A stretch of DNA of 64,000 bases from Pigmentiphaga sp. H8 (GTDB taxonomy: Bacteria > Pseudomonadota > Gammaproteobacteria > Burkholderiales > Burkholderiaceae_B), in the NCBI RefSeq assembly GCF_003854895.1, contig NZ_CP033966.1, positions 1,302,001-1,366,000 of the forward strand, read 5' to 3'. A program made the translations under genes and the position numbers. This document shows, piece after piece, positions 6,138 through 17,213 of the stretch. The notes beneath the pieces were generated by a model. The model saw only the letters and a list, made by a program, of their open reading frames with translations. It was not told where the DNA came from and made no database searches. Every line of letters starts with the position of its first letter. Position 1 is the stretch's first letter.

Positions 6138-8915
6138 TCAGGAACGGGGGCCCAGGACCTGTTCCCACAGCTCGATCACGGCGGCGCGTTCGGCCGTCAG
6201 CGCGTCCTGGGGTACGCGGGCTTTTTCCACGTCCTGCAGGCGCAGCGCGTGCTGTTCCCGCCGCAGCGTGCGATAGGCATCGCCCACGCGCCGCGCCAGG
6301 TCGGCGGGGATCAGGCCCGCTTCGGCGGCCAGGCGCAGCAGCGCGATGTTGCCGAGGTTCTGCACCAGGATCTCGTGCTCGCGGGCATGCAGCAGGACCA
6401 GGTATTGGGTGACGAATTCGACGTCCACCATGCCGCCCGGATCGTGCTTGAGGTCGAAGTCCGGCGTGCGGTTGGGGTGGCCTTCGCCGATCTTGCGGCG
6501 CATGGCGATGACCTCGTCGGCCAGTTGGCGGGCGTCGCGCGGCATCAGCAGCACCTCGCGCCGGATGCGTTCGAACTGTCTGCCCACCTCGGGGTCCCCG
6601 GCGGCGAAGCGGGCGCGCGTGATGGCCTGATGTTCCCAGGGCCAGGCGTGTTCCTTCTGGTAGCGCTCGAAGGCTTCGGTCGAGATCACCATCAGCCCGG
6701 CCTGGCCGTCGGGCCGCAGCCGCAGGTCCACTTCGTACAGGCGTCCCGAGGCGGTCATGGAACCGAGCCACGACAGGATGCGCTGGCCGAAGCGGGCGTA
6801 GATCTCGCCGGCGTCCTCGCGCGGGTCGTCGAACAGGAACACCAGGTCGAGGTCCGAGGCGTAGCCCAGCTCCTTGCCGCCGTGCTTGCCGTAGGCGATG
6901 ACCGCGAAATGCGCGGGCGTGCGGCCTTCGTCCCTGGATACGCTGTACCAGACGCGCTTGAGCGTTTCCTCGAGCATGATGTCGGCGACCATGGACAGGT
7001 AGTCGCCCAGCCGCTCCACCGTCAACTGGCCCTCGAGATCCTGCGCCAGCAGATGGAAGCCCCATTGGCGCTGCGTGTCGCGCATCAGGTTCATCTGCCG
7101 CTCGACGTCGGGCGCGCCGGTGCCGTCGATCACGCAGGCATCCAGTTCGTCGCTGAGCTTGCGGGCCATGGCGGGCAGGTCGGGCTCGACCATGAGCGTG
7201 CGCCAGTCCAGCAATTCGTCCAGCAGCAGCGGGTGCCGGGTCAGGTAGCCCGCGGCCCAGTCGCTGGCCGCGAAGATGCGGGCCACCCGGGCCAGCGTGT
7301 CGGGGTACTCGGCCAGCAGCGCCATGTAGGCGCTGCGCTGCGCGATGTGCTCGATCAGGCCGAACATGCGGACCAGCGCGGCGGCGGGCGCCTTGGTGCC
7401 GGCGCAGGCATCCACCGCCGCCGGCAGCAGGGCCGCCAGGCGCCGCCGGCTGTTGTCGGGCAGGCTGCGTATGCGTGGGCTGTCGAGCAGCGCGGCGGCG
7501 CGCGGCAGCAGGCTGTCGGCCTCGGCCGGCAGGGCCGTGCGTATGCGTTCGACCAACCGGTCCTCGGGGTCGCCCGTCCCGCGCCGGCCCTGGGCTTGTT
7601 CGCCGTCGTTCTGGCCGAACACGCCGCGGAAGGTGGTTTCGACGAATTCCCGGTGCGCGGTCAGCGTGCGCTCGAAGTTGGCCGGGTCGTCGAAGCCCAG
7701 CGCGCGGGCCAGTTCGGCACGCCGCTCGTCGTCCTGGGGCAGCAGATGGGTCTGCTGGTCCTCGCGGTATTGCAGGGCGTGTTCGACCCGCCGCAGGAAG
7801 CGGTAGGCACTTTCCAGCCGTTCGGCATCCTCGGGCCGGACCAGGCCTGCCTCGCGTTCGGCGTGCAGCGCGGCCAGCAGGCCGCGTTCCTGCAGCGTCG
7901 GCGTGCGGCCGCCGCGTACCAGCTGCGAGAGCTGGACCACGAACTCGATCTCGCGGATGCCGCCTTCGCCCAGCTTGACGTTATCGGCCTGCGTGGCCTG
8001 TTCGCCCGTGCCGTTGTACGAGCGGCGGTTCCAGTCCTCGCGTATGCGTTCGCGCAGCGCGCGCAGCGCCGCCAGCGCGTCGAAATCGAAATACTTGCGG
8101 TAGACGAAGGGCCGCCGCAGCGCCTCCATCTGCGCCGCCTGGGCGGCGGGGTCGCTGCCCTGGAAGGCCTGGGCTTCGATGCGGCGCGCCTTCAGCCAGG
8201 CATAGCGTTCCCATTCCCGCCCCTGCGACACCAGGTAGTTCTCGAAAGCGTCCAGGCTCCAGGCCAGCGGTCCGGCGTCGCCGTCGGGCCGCAGCCGCAG
8301 GTCGGTGCGGAATACGTGGCCGTCGGCGTCGATCTCGGCGATGACCGGCATCATGCGCCGCGTCAGCCTGCCGTAGAACTCATGGTGGGAGATGGGCCGG
8401 CGCCCGTCGGTCTCGCCCTCGTCGCCATACAGCATGACCAGGTCGATGTCGGACGAGACGTTCAGTTCCTCGCCGCCCAGCTTGCCCATGCCCACGATCA
8501 GCATTTCCTGGGGCAGGCCCGAGGCGGCCTCGCGCGGGATCCCATGCACCTCGGCCAGTTCGGCCGCGACGCTGCGATAGGCCTGTTCGATGGCCAGGTC
8601 GGCGAGCCGGGTCATCGCGCCCACGACTTCCTCCAGCGGCGCGAGGCCCGCCAGGTCGCGCGCCATGACGGTGCAGAACACGCGCTCGCGCAGCCTGCGC
8701 AGCACCGCGCGGCAGTCGGCCACGGGCAGCGGGCCGGCCGACGCCGCGCCCCGGGCCGTGCGCAATTCGTCGAACCAGGCGGCCAGGGCCTGGGCGTCGA
8801 CCGGCCGGGTGGCCGCGTCGGCCAGCCAGCGCCCGTAGTCGGGCTGGGCGTCTATGCGTCGGCGCAGGTGGCCCGACCAGGAAAGCGCGGGGGTGAGCAG
8901 CGAGGTGTCTGTCAT
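6138..8915 (-). CDS. glnE: bifunctional glutamine synthetase adenylyltransferase/deadenylase
   Basis: 925 residues, full length. GlnE adds AMP to or removes it from glutamine synthetase under control of PII and glutamine. Two nucleotidyltransferase domains are visible: N-terminal MGKLGGEELNVSSDIDLVMLY (deadenylase) and C-terminal YGKHGGKELGYASDLDLVFLFDD (adenylylase), each with the acidic metal-binding DxD and followed by a domain rich in arginine and acidic helices (EHALQYREDQQTHLLPQDD; REQHALRLQD). PHPNRTPDFDLKHDPGGMVDVEF-type text near residue 800 is also family-typical. The upstream 163 bases are shared with the divergent AsmA-like gene. Confidence 0.96.
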   Translation of the reverse strand: MTDTSLLTPALSWSGHLRRRIDAQPDYGRWLADAATRPVDAQALAAWFDELRTARGAASAGPLPVADCRAVLRRLRERVFCTVMARDLAGLAPLEEVVGAMTRLADLAIEQAYRSVAAELAEVHGIPREAASGLPQEMLIVGMGKLGGEELNVSSDIDLVMLYGDEGETDGRRPISHHEFYGRLTRRMMPVIAEIDADGHVFRTDLRLRPDGDAGPLAWSLDAFENYLVSQGREWERYAWLKARRIEAQAFQGSDPAAQAAQMEALRRPFVYRKYFDFDALAALRALRERIREDWNRRSYNGTGEQATQADNVKLGEGGIREIEFVVQLSQLVRGGRTPTLQERGLLAALHAEREAGLVRPEDAERLESAYRFLRRVEHALQYREDQQTHLLPQDDERRAELARALGFDDPANFERTLTAHREFVETTFRGVFGQNDGEQAQGRRGTGDPEDRLVERIRTALPAEADSLLPRAAALLDSPRIRSLPDNSRRRLAALLPAAVDACAGTKAPAAALVRMFGLIEHIAQRSAYMALLAEYPDTLARVARIFAASDWAAGYLTRHPLLLDELLDWRTLMVEPDLPAMARKLSDELDACVIDGTGAPDVERQMNLMRDTQRQWGFHLLAQDLEGQLTVERLGDYLSMVADIMLEETLKRVWYSVSRDEGRTPAHFAVIAYGKHGGKELGYASDLDLVFLFDDPREDAGEIYARFGQRILSWLGSMTASGRLYEVDLRLRPDGQAGLMVISTEAFERYQKEHAWPWEHQAITRARFAAGDPEVGRQFERIRREVLLMPRDARQLADEVIAMRRKIGEGHPNRTPDFDLKHDPGGMVDVEFVTQYLVLLHAREHEILVQNLGNIALLRLAAEAGLIPADLARRVGDAYRTLRREQHALRLQDVEKARVPQDALTAERAAVIELWEQVLGPRS

Positions 8916-9078
8916 GGCGAAAATTGTGGCAGTGCGTTACAGAATTGTGCGCCACGAAGAAGTTTTGCGCATAAGCCAGCATAAGACATGCGGGGCGGTA
9001 TAAGCTTCCATTTTCCCATTCCTCCACCCAGGCCCTGGCGGCCGCTTCGACGGAACGACTGCGTTTCGCCGTTTCTTC

Positions 9079-12000
9079 GTGCATATCGACCTAGCTTATC
9101 TCTATCGCCTCGTCGTGCGGCCCCTGGTCTGGGTGATCCTGGCCGCCTATTTCCTGTTCGCGGTTGCCCTGGTGGTGGTGCGCTACGGCGTGCTTCCCGC
9201 CATCGACGACTACCGGCCGGGCATCGAACGCATGGTCGGCCGGGCGATCGGGGCCTCGGTCACCATCGGCAGGATCGACGCCGAATGGCTGGGCCTGCAT
9301 CCCAGCTTCGAACTGTCCTCCGTCCAGGTGGCGGATTCCTCCGGCCAGCCGGGGCTCAGCCTCCCCCGCGTGTCGGCCATCCTGTCCTGGCGCAGCCTGC
9401 TGGTGCTGGAGCCGCGCCTGCTGCGCCTGCAGCTTGATGCTCCCGAACTCGACGCGCGCCGGGATGCCCAGGGGCGCTACTGGATCGCCGGCTGGGAAGT
9501 CGACCCCCAGGCCCGAGGCGGGTCCCGCGAAGGCCTGGACTGGCTGCTGGCCCAGCGCGAAGTGGTCGTGCGCGGTGCCCGCCTGCGATGGAACGATGCC
9601 CTGCGGGAGGCGCCGCCGCTGGAAATCGGCAACGTGGCCTTCGTGATGCACAACACCGGGCACCACCATCGCGCCGCGCTCAGGGCCGAACCGCCCGCCG
9701 CGCTGGGCTCCATGCTGGACGTGCGCGCCGACTTCACGCACGGCTGGTTCACGCTGGATGCCGCCGATCCGCAGCAATGGCGGGGATCGCTGTACGCGGC
9801 GCTGGATCGCGTCGACCTGGCGGGATGGCGGCCCTGGCTGGACCTGCCGGGCGAACCCTCGCAGGGCACGGGGACAATCCGGACCTGGGTCGACTATGAC
9901 CGCGGACGCGTGCGCGCCGGCACCGCGCAACTGGCCGTGCGCGACCTGAGCGTGCGGCTCGGGCCGGAACTGCCGCCGCTGGACATCGCCAGCCTGGCCG
10001 GCCGGGCGGAACTGGCGCCGGTGGCCGGCGGCGGGTACAGGCTGGACCTGGCCGGCCTGGATGCGGCGACCGGCGACGGCCTGGTGTTGCATCCCCAGCG
10101 GCTGGCCGCCACCTGGACCCCGGGGCGCCAAGGCACGCCGCCGGCCACGCAGATCGAGGTGGACGGGTTCGATCTGGCCACCGGCCTGCACCTGGCGGAC
10201 CGGCTGCCCCTGCCCGGGACGGCGCGCGAGAAGCTGGCCGAGCTGCAGCCACGGGGCCGGATCGATGCGTTGCGGCTGGGCTGGCAGGGCGCGCCCACGC
10301 GGCCCGAATCGGTATCGGGCCGCGCGGCGTTCTCCGGTCTGTCGATCGCGGCCGCGCCCGAGCCGCCGGTGAACGACGGCAACCATCCGCAGCGGCCGGG
10401 TTTCTCCAACCTGCAGGGCAGCATCGAGGTGGACGCGCAGGGCGGACGCATCGACGTCCATGCGCGCGACGCCGTGCTGCGCTTTCCGGGCGTGTTCGCC
10501 GAGCCCGACCTGCCCATGGACGTCTTCAACGCCCGGGCGGCGGCGCGCAAGGGGGCCGACGGCGCCTGGATGGTCGACGTCGAGCACCTGGATTTCAGCC
10601 GCCGCGGCGTGGAGGGCAGTTTCAGCGGCAACTGGAGCAGCCATGGCCGCAGCCCCGCCGGCACGCTGGACCTGAGGGGCACGCTGGCGCGCGCCGACGT
10701 GCGCGAGGTCTACCGCTACATCCCCATCGTGGTCGGCACGGACGTCCGGGCCTGGCTCCAGCACGCGCTGGTCTCGGGCCAGGCCGAGAACGTGGCCGTG
10801 CGCGTGCGCGGCGACCTCGATACCTTTCCCTACGGTACCGACAAGTCCGGCGAGTTCCGGGTGGCGGGCAAGGTCCGGGGCGTGACCCTGGACTACCTGC
10901 CAGAGCCGCTGGCCGAGGGCGACTTCTGGCCCCGGCTGGAGGACCTCGTGGGGGATCTCGTGTTCGATCGGGTGTCCATGGGGGTGGACGTCCGTTCCGG
11001 CCGCGTGCGGGTCGACCGCTCGACCACCGTGGCCATGGGGCGCACGCGCGCCGCCATCGCCAACCTCGAGCACGGGCCGCTGCTGGAGATCGATGGCGAG
11101 ACGCGCGGGGCGGCGCCGGCGTTCCTGGCCTTCGTCAAGCGCTCGCCCGTGGGCCGCATGATAGGCGGCGCGCTGGACGATGCCTCGGCAAGCGGCAATT
11201 TCGTGGTGCCCTTGTCGCTGCGCATTCCGCTCGACCACGCCGACTCCGCCCACGCCGAGGTGCAGGTCAAGGGCGAAGTCCGGTTGTCGGGCAACGATTT
11301 CTCGCTGGCGCCCGCCGTGCCGCCTTTCTCGCGGCTGACCGGGACGGTGGCGTTCGACCAGCACGGCGTCGCCTTGCGCGACGTGGCCGGCACGGCCCTG
11401 GACGGTCCGTTGCAACTGTCCGGCGGCCCGCAGCCGGATGGTACCGACCTGCTGCGGGCCGAGGGCACCGCCTCGGCCGCGGCACTGGCGTTCTGGTGGA
11501 AGGCCCCGGGCATGGCACGGCTGTCTGGACGCACGGCCTACAAGGCCTCGGTCCGGATCCCGCCGGGCAAGATGCCCACGGTGCTGGTGGAATCCGACCT
11601 GGTGGGGCTGGCGGCCGATCTGCCCGCGCCGCTGGGCAAGACCGCGCAGGAGGCGCGTCCGTCACGGCTGGAATGGAGCGGCACGGCCGCCACGGCCGAC
11701 CGGCCCAGGATGGACTGGTTCGCCGGCAGCGCGGGGCCGGCGGTCAACCTGCATGTCGAGCGCGACTACGCCGCCGACGGCGCCGTGGCCGCCATGCGCG
11801 GCGCCATCGGCATCAACCGTGCCGCCACGATCAGCGGTCCGGGGCTGAGCGTGAGCGCCTCGCTGCCCGAGGTGGACGTGGACGGGCTGCGCAAGCTCGC
11901 GGCGGAGTTCGAGCCGCCCCGGGACGCCGCGGCGGGATCCGGCCAGGAAGGCGGCGTGGACGTCCCGCTCAACCGCATCAGCCTGTCGACGCCGGTGCTG

Positions 12001-13140
12001 CGCGTGCACGGCCGCCAGCTCGACAAGGTCACGCTGTTCGCCGTGCGGCAGGAGACCGGCGGCAATGCCAACTGGCGGGCCGATGTCGAATCGGCCCAAC
12101 TGGCCGGCCGCCTGTCGTGGGCCGAGACCCGCGGCGGGAACGGGCCCAACCGCCTGAGCGCGCGGTTGTCGCGGCTGGTGGTCGACAGCGAGACCGAGGA
12201 CGCGGATCGTGGCGGCGCGCTGGACGAGTCCGCCGCGGACGACCAGGAGGTGCCGGAAATCGATCTGGTGGCCGAGCACTTCGAATTGTTCGGCAAGGCC
12301 CTGGGGCGGCTGGAGGTCCTGGCCCAGAGCATGGACCGGGGCCGCGAGTGGCGGCTGCGCCGCTTGAACGTGAAGAATCCGGATGCCGAGCTGGACGGCT
12401 CGGGCGTCTGGAAGCTGGAAGCCGGCGCTCGCCCCGGGGGGCGGCGCGCAATGTCGCTCGACGTGGTGCTCAAGCTGGCCGACACCGGCAGGTTCCTGGA
12501 GCGCATGGGCGTGCACGGCACCATGGCGCGCGGGTCGGGCAGCATGTCGGCCCAGGTGTCGTGGCAGGGCCTGCCCTACACGCTGGATCTGGCCAGCCTG
12601 TCCGGCAAGGTCGAGCTGGCGCTGGACAAGGGGCAGTTCCTCAAGGCCGAGCCGGGCATCGCCAAGCTGCTGGGCGTGCTGTCGCTGCAATCGCTGCCGC
12701 GCCGGGTGACGCTGGATTTCCGCGACATCTTCAGCGAAGGCTTCGCCTACGACACGATACGGGCGCACGCCGCCATCGCCAATGGCGTGGCGCATACCGA
12801 CGATTTCAAGATGAACGGCGTGAACGCCACCGTGGTCATCGCCGGCGATGCCGACCTGGCGCACGAGACCCAGCGCCTGCAGGTGCTGGTGGTGCCCAAG
12901 CTCGATGCCGGCGCCGCCTCGCTGCTGTACGGGCTGGCGGTGAACCCCGCCGTGGGGCTGGGCGTTTTTCTGACGCAGTTGCTGCTGAAGGATCCGTTGT
13001 CCAAGGTCCTGGCCTATCAGTACGAGGTCACGGGCACCTGGGCCGATCCGCAGGTGGCCAAGGCCGGCAGCACCAAGGTCGACGCGGCGGGCAAGGAAAC
13101 GGCGCCGCCGGTGGCCGAGCCGGCGGCACCCCCGCCGTGA
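9079..13140 (+). CDS. AsmA/YhdP-family giant envelope protein
   Basis: 1353 residues. One N-terminal membrane helix (about residues 11-33, PLVWVILAAYFLFAVALVVV) is followed by a very long periplasmic region of repeated beta-strand-rich segments, ending in KVLAYQYEVTGTWADPQVAK and a proline/alanine tail. This is the YhdP (TIGR02099, DUF3971) architecture. YhdP, TamB and YdbH are thought to bridge inner and outer membrane as hydrophobic grooves for phospholipid transport. The start used is a GTG at 9079 (GTGCATATCGAC), which just precedes the membrane helix. It is probably co-transcribed with the Nit-type amidase and tldD downstream, a gene order seen in many beta-proteobacteria. Confidence 0.88.
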   Translation: MHIDLAYLYRLVVRPLVWVILAAYFLFAVALVVVRYGVLPAIDDYRPGIERMVGRAIGASVTIGRIDAEWLGLHPSFELSSVQVADSSGQPGLSLPRVSAILSWRSLLVLEPRLLRLQLDAPELDARRDAQGRYWIAGWEVDPQARGGSREGLDWLLAQREVVVRGARLRWNDALREAPPLEIGNVAFVMHNTGHHHRAALRAEPPAALGSMLDVRADFTHGWFTLDAADPQQWRGSLYAALDRVDLAGWRPWLDLPGEPSQGTGTIRTWVDYDRGRVRAGTAQLAVRDLSVRLGPELPPLDIASLAGRAELAPVAGGGYRLDLAGLDAATGDGLVLHPQRLAATWTPGRQGTPPATQIEVDGFDLATGLHLADRLPLPGTAREKLAELQPRGRIDALRLGWQGAPTRPESVSGRAAFSGLSIAAAPEPPVNDGNHPQRPGFSNLQGSIEVDAQGGRIDVHARDAVLRFPGVFAEPDLPMDVFNARAAARKGADGAWMVDVEHLDFSRRGVEGSFSGNWSSHGRSPAGTLDLRGTLARADVREVYRYIPIVVGTDVRAWLQHALVSGQAENVAVRVRGDLDTFPYGTDKSGEFRVAGKVRGVTLDYLPEPLAEGDFWPRLEDLVGDLVFDRVSMGVDVRSGRVRVDRSTTVAMGRTRAAIANLEHGPLLEIDGETRGAAPAFLAFVKRSPVGRMIGGALDDASASGNFVVPLSLRIPLDHADSAHAEVQVKGEVRLSGNDFSLAPAVPPFSRLTGTVAFDQHGVALRDVAGTALDGPLQLSGGPQPDGTDLLRAEGTASAAALAFWWKAPGMARLSGRTAYKASVRIPPGKMPTVLVESDLVGLAADLPAPLGKTAQEARPSRLEWSGTAATADRPRMDWFAGSAGPAVNLHVERDYAADGAVAAMRGAIGINRAATISGPGLSVSASLPEVDVDGLRKLAAEFEPPRDAAAGSGQEGGVDVPLNRISLSTPVLRVHGRQLDKVTLFAVRQETGGNANWRADVESAQLAGRLSWAETRGGNGPNRLSARLSRLVVDSETEDADRGGALDESAADDQEVPEIDLVAEHFELFGKALGRLEVLAQSMDRGREWRLRRLNVKNPDAELDGSGVWKLEAGARPGGRRAMSLDVVLKLADTGRFLERMGVHGTMARGSGSMSAQVSWQGLPYTLDLASLSGKVELALDKGQFLKAEPGIAKLLGVLSLQSLPRRVTLDFRDIFSEGFAYDTIRAHAAIANGVAHTDDFKMNGVNATVVIAGDADLAHETQRLQVLVVPKLDAGAASLLYGLAVNPAVGLGVFLTQLLLKDPLSKVLAYQYEVTGTWADPQVAKAGSTKVDAAGKETAPPVAEPAAPPP

Positions 13141-13195
13141 TTCTGCGCGACAATAGCCGGATGCCCGTGCCCTACACAGCCAGGAATCCCCGCCC

Positions 13196-14014
13196 ATGAC
13201 AGTTTCCGACGCCGCCGCCGTGCGCGTGGCGGCCATCCAGATGGTTTCGACCCCGGACGTGGAGCGTAATCTCGCCGACGCCGAAGCCCTGATCGCCGAA
13301 GCCGCCGGCCGGGGCGCCAATCTGGTGGCCCTGCCCGAGTATTTCTGTTTCATGGGGCGCAGCGACCGCGAGAAAGTGGCCATCCGCGAACGCGAAGGGC
13401 ACGGGCCGGTCCAGGACTTCCTGGCCGCCCAGGCGCGCCGGCACGGCATCTACCTGGCGGGGGGAACCCTGCCGCTGGAGTGTCCGGATCCCGACCGGGT
13501 CTACAACACGGCCTTCGTCTACGGTCCCGATGGCGCGGCGCTTGCGCGCTACGACAAGATCCACCTGTTCAATTTCCGCCGCGGCGCCGAGTCCTACGAC
13601 GAGGCGCTGAGCATCCGGCCGGGCGCCGCGCCCGTGGGCTTCGACGCGGCCTGGGGCCGGGTCGGCCTGTCCACCTGCTACGACCTGCGGTTTCCCGAGC
13701 TGTACCGGGCGCTGGGGCAGGTGGACTTGATTTTGGTGCCGGCCGCCTTCACCTACACCACAGGTCAGGCGCATTGGGAAATCCTGCTGCGCGCCCGCGC
13801 GATAGAAAACCAGTGCTACGTGCTGGCGCCGGCGCAGGGCGGCACGCATCCCAACGGGCGCCGGACCTGGGGCCACGCGATGCTGGTCGATCCCTGGGGG
13901 GCGGTGCAGTCCGTGCTGCCCGAGGGCCCGGGCGTGGTCGACGGCCTGCTGGACCCCGCCCGCATCGCCGAGGTGCGCGCCGCGCTGCCCGCGCTGCGCC
14001 ATCGTGTACTGTAG
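13196..14014 (+). CDS. Nit-family carbon-nitrogen hydrolase (deaminated glutathione / omega-amidase type)
   Basis: 272 residues of the nitrilase superfamily. The catalytic triad is visible: Glu48 (VALPEYF), Lys121 (RYDKIHLF) and Cys161 (GLSTCYDLRFPELYR). The CYDLRFPELYR signature and length fit the Nit1/Nit2 branch, which removes amide groups from side products such as deaminated glutathione or 2-oxo-glutaramate (metabolite repair). It lies 55 bases after the AsmA-like gene and 49 bases before tldD on the same strand. Choice between Nit1 and Nit2 activities is not possible from sequence alone. Confidence 0.88.
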   Translation: MTVSDAAAVRVAAIQMVSTPDVERNLADAEALIAEAAGRGANLVALPEYFCFMGRSDREKVAIREREGHGPVQDFLAAQARRHGIYLAGGTLPLECPDPDRVYNTAFVYGPDGAALARYDKIHLFNFRRGAESYDEALSIRPGAAPVGFDAAWGRVGLSTCYDLRFPELYRALGQVDLILVPAAFTYTTGQAHWEILLRARAIENQCYVLAPAQGGTHPNGRRTWGHAMLVDPWGAVQSVLPEGPGVVDGLLDPARIAEVRAALPALRHRVL

Positions 14015-14063
14015 ATCCCGTGGCGCCCGCCGCGTTTCGCAACGATTTCCTGATTACCCATCC

Positions 14064-15524
<1,461 letters not shown>

Positions 15525-15690
15525 TCGGCCGGGCCGGGTGGAGAGCCGGCGGCGGCCGAGCTTTCCACTGGGAGAAAAATCGGGAAATGTCGATGGACAG
15601 TCTCCTGGGCGGGTTCGTATATTTTTCGCGAACCGCACGCGGCGAGATGTCGCCGCTGCCCCCATCACCCGCTACTCCCGTCCCGCCGCC

Positions 15691-16317
15691 ATGTTTCTCG
15701 ATCCCGAGACCGCACCCGGTTTCAAGCGCAGCCTGTTCAACGCCATCGTCGCGCCGCGGCCGATAGGCTGGATCAGCTCCCTCAGCGCCACGGGCGTGGC
15801 CAATCTCGCCCCGTTCTCGCATTTCAATCTCGTCTCCACCGCGCCGCCGGTACTGATCTTCTCGTGCAATGCCGCGGGCGACCGCCCCGAAAAGGACACG
15901 CTGGCCAACGTCCGCGCCACCGGGGAGTTCGTCGCCAACCTGGTCACCTGGGACCTGCGCGAGGCGATGAACCAGACTTCGCTGAACGTGCCGCACGGCA
16001 CCGACGAGTTCGCGCTGGCTGGGCTGGAGAAGCTTCCCAGCGTCAAGGTGTGCCCGCCGCGCGTGGGCGCCTCGCCCGCCCATCTCGAATGCACGCTGCT
16101 GCGCATCGTCGAGATCGAGCCCGAGCGGCCGGGCGAGACCCGCAGCTCGGTGGTGTTCGGGAGCATCGTCGGCGTGCATCTGGACGAAGCCTTCATGACG
16201 CCGCAAGGCCATTTCGACGTGGCCCGCACGCGTCCGCTGACGCGTCTGGGCGGCTCGCAGTATTCCTCCGTCGGCGAGCTTGTCGAACTGTCCCGCCCCA
16301 ACCTCCCGCTCAACTGA
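15691..16317 (+). CDS. flavin reductase-domain protein
   Basis: 208 residues. The split-barrel FMN-binding fold is evident: FKRSLFNAIVAPRPIGWISSLSATGVANLAPFSHFNLVSTAPPVL, then TGEFVANLVTWDLREAMN and a C-terminal PLTRLGGSQYSSVGELVELSRP. These proteins reduce FMN/FAD with NAD(P)H for two-component monooxygenases, or bind flavin themselves. The ATG at 15691 is chosen because the open frame before it is unlike the family. It leads a five-gene plus-strand run (flavin reductase, cupin, Bug, CHM isomerase, IclR) that looks like one catabolic unit, yet no partner oxygenase is present. Confidence 0.85.
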   Translation: MFLDPETAPGFKRSLFNAIVAPRPIGWISSLSATGVANLAPFSHFNLVSTAPPVLIFSCNAAGDRPEKDTLANVRATGEFVANLVTWDLREAMNQTSLNVPHGTDEFALAGLEKLPSVKVCPPRVGASPAHLECTLLRIVEIEPERPGETRSSVVFGSIVGVHLDEAFMTPQGHFDVARTRPLTRLGGSQYSSVGELVELSRPNLPLN

Positions 16318-16339
16318 ACGAGACGCTACGAATCCAGCC

Positions 16340-17173
16340 ATGGCAAGCGACAACGACTTCACGGTGCTGCGCGACGCAGACCTGATCGACCTGGATACCA
16401 CGCCGCCGGCCGCCGGCCGGCGCATCGGCCGCGCCCAGAATTTCTCGGTCGAATGGATAGACAGCACCCAGCCCCATGCGGCCAGCAGCGAGCACGAACT
16501 GTTGCTGTTGCTGCCGGGCGCGGGCGCGCACATCGAGTACGAAGGGGGACGGGCCGATGCGCCCGGCCGTTCGCTGTGCATCGTGCCGGCCGGCAACTGC
16601 ACGATCACGCTGGATGCGCCGGGCCCCGGCATCCTGATCGCCAGTTCGCGCCCGGACCTGGGGGAGCAGGACTACCTGAACGCCGTGGAGCACGACCCGC
16701 GCATCGTCGCCTCGACGCCGGTCTTCCGCCGCGTGCGCAAGGCGGGCGAGCTGGTCGTCGTTCCCGTCGACGACATCATTCCGCCGGCCGACAAGAAGCG
16801 CCTGAAGATGCTGCAGACCGACACCCTCAGCATCAACTGGGTCGAGTACGACGGCCCGCGCGACCGCACCCAGCTCAGCCCCCACAGCCACTCGCGTTTC
16901 GAGCAGGGTTCGCTGGCCATCGAGGGTAATTTCGTGCACCACCTGCGCACGCCGTGGGGCAACGACGCGACGCGCTGGCGCGACGATACGCACCTGCAGG
17001 CCGATCCGCGCACGCTGCTGGTGATCCCGGTCAATCTGGTCCACACCACGGAAGGCGTGGGGCCGGGATACCACCTGCTGATCGACATGTTTTCACCGCC
17101 CCGGCGCGATTTCATCGCGCACAACTGGATCTGCAATTCCGCCGACTACGAAGATCCGGCTCCCGGCGCCTGA
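16340..17173 (+). CDS. cupin-fold protein, function unknown
   Basis: 277 residues, starting at ATG 16340, 22 bases after the flavin reductase stop. Two beta-rich halves are visible, consistent with a bicupin: an N-terminal half with HELLLLLPGAGAHIEYEGG and a C-terminal half with LSPHSHSRFEQGSLAIEGNFVHH. The latter resembles cupin motif 1, with His residues and a Glu that could bind a metal. LLVIPVNLVHTTEGVGPGYHLLIDMF may be motif 2. Could be a dioxygenase, an isomerase or a sensor. Neighbours point to aromatic-acid catabolism. Confidence 0.6.
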   Translation: MASDNDFTVLRDADLIDLDTTPPAAGRRIGRAQNFSVEWIDSTQPHAASSEHELLLLLPGAGAHIEYEGGRADAPGRSLCIVPAGNCTITLDAPGPGILIASSRPDLGEQDYLNAVEHDPRIVASTPVFRRVRKAGELVVVPVDDIIPPADKKRLKMLQTDTLSINWVEYDGPRDRTQLSPHSHSRFEQGSLAIEGNFVHHLRTPWGNDATRWRDDTHLQADPRTLLVIPVNLVHTTEGVGPGYHLLIDMFSPPRRDFIAHNWICNSADYEDPAPGA

Positions 17174-17213
17174 GGCGCGCCGCCCCCATAACGATTCATT
17201 CCTGGAGACATCC

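Noticed and set aside
6249..8984. A 911-codon plus-strand open frame opposite glnE.
   Set aside because: It is rich in Ala, Val, Gly, Arg and Gln without a domain; glnE on the other strand is unambiguous.
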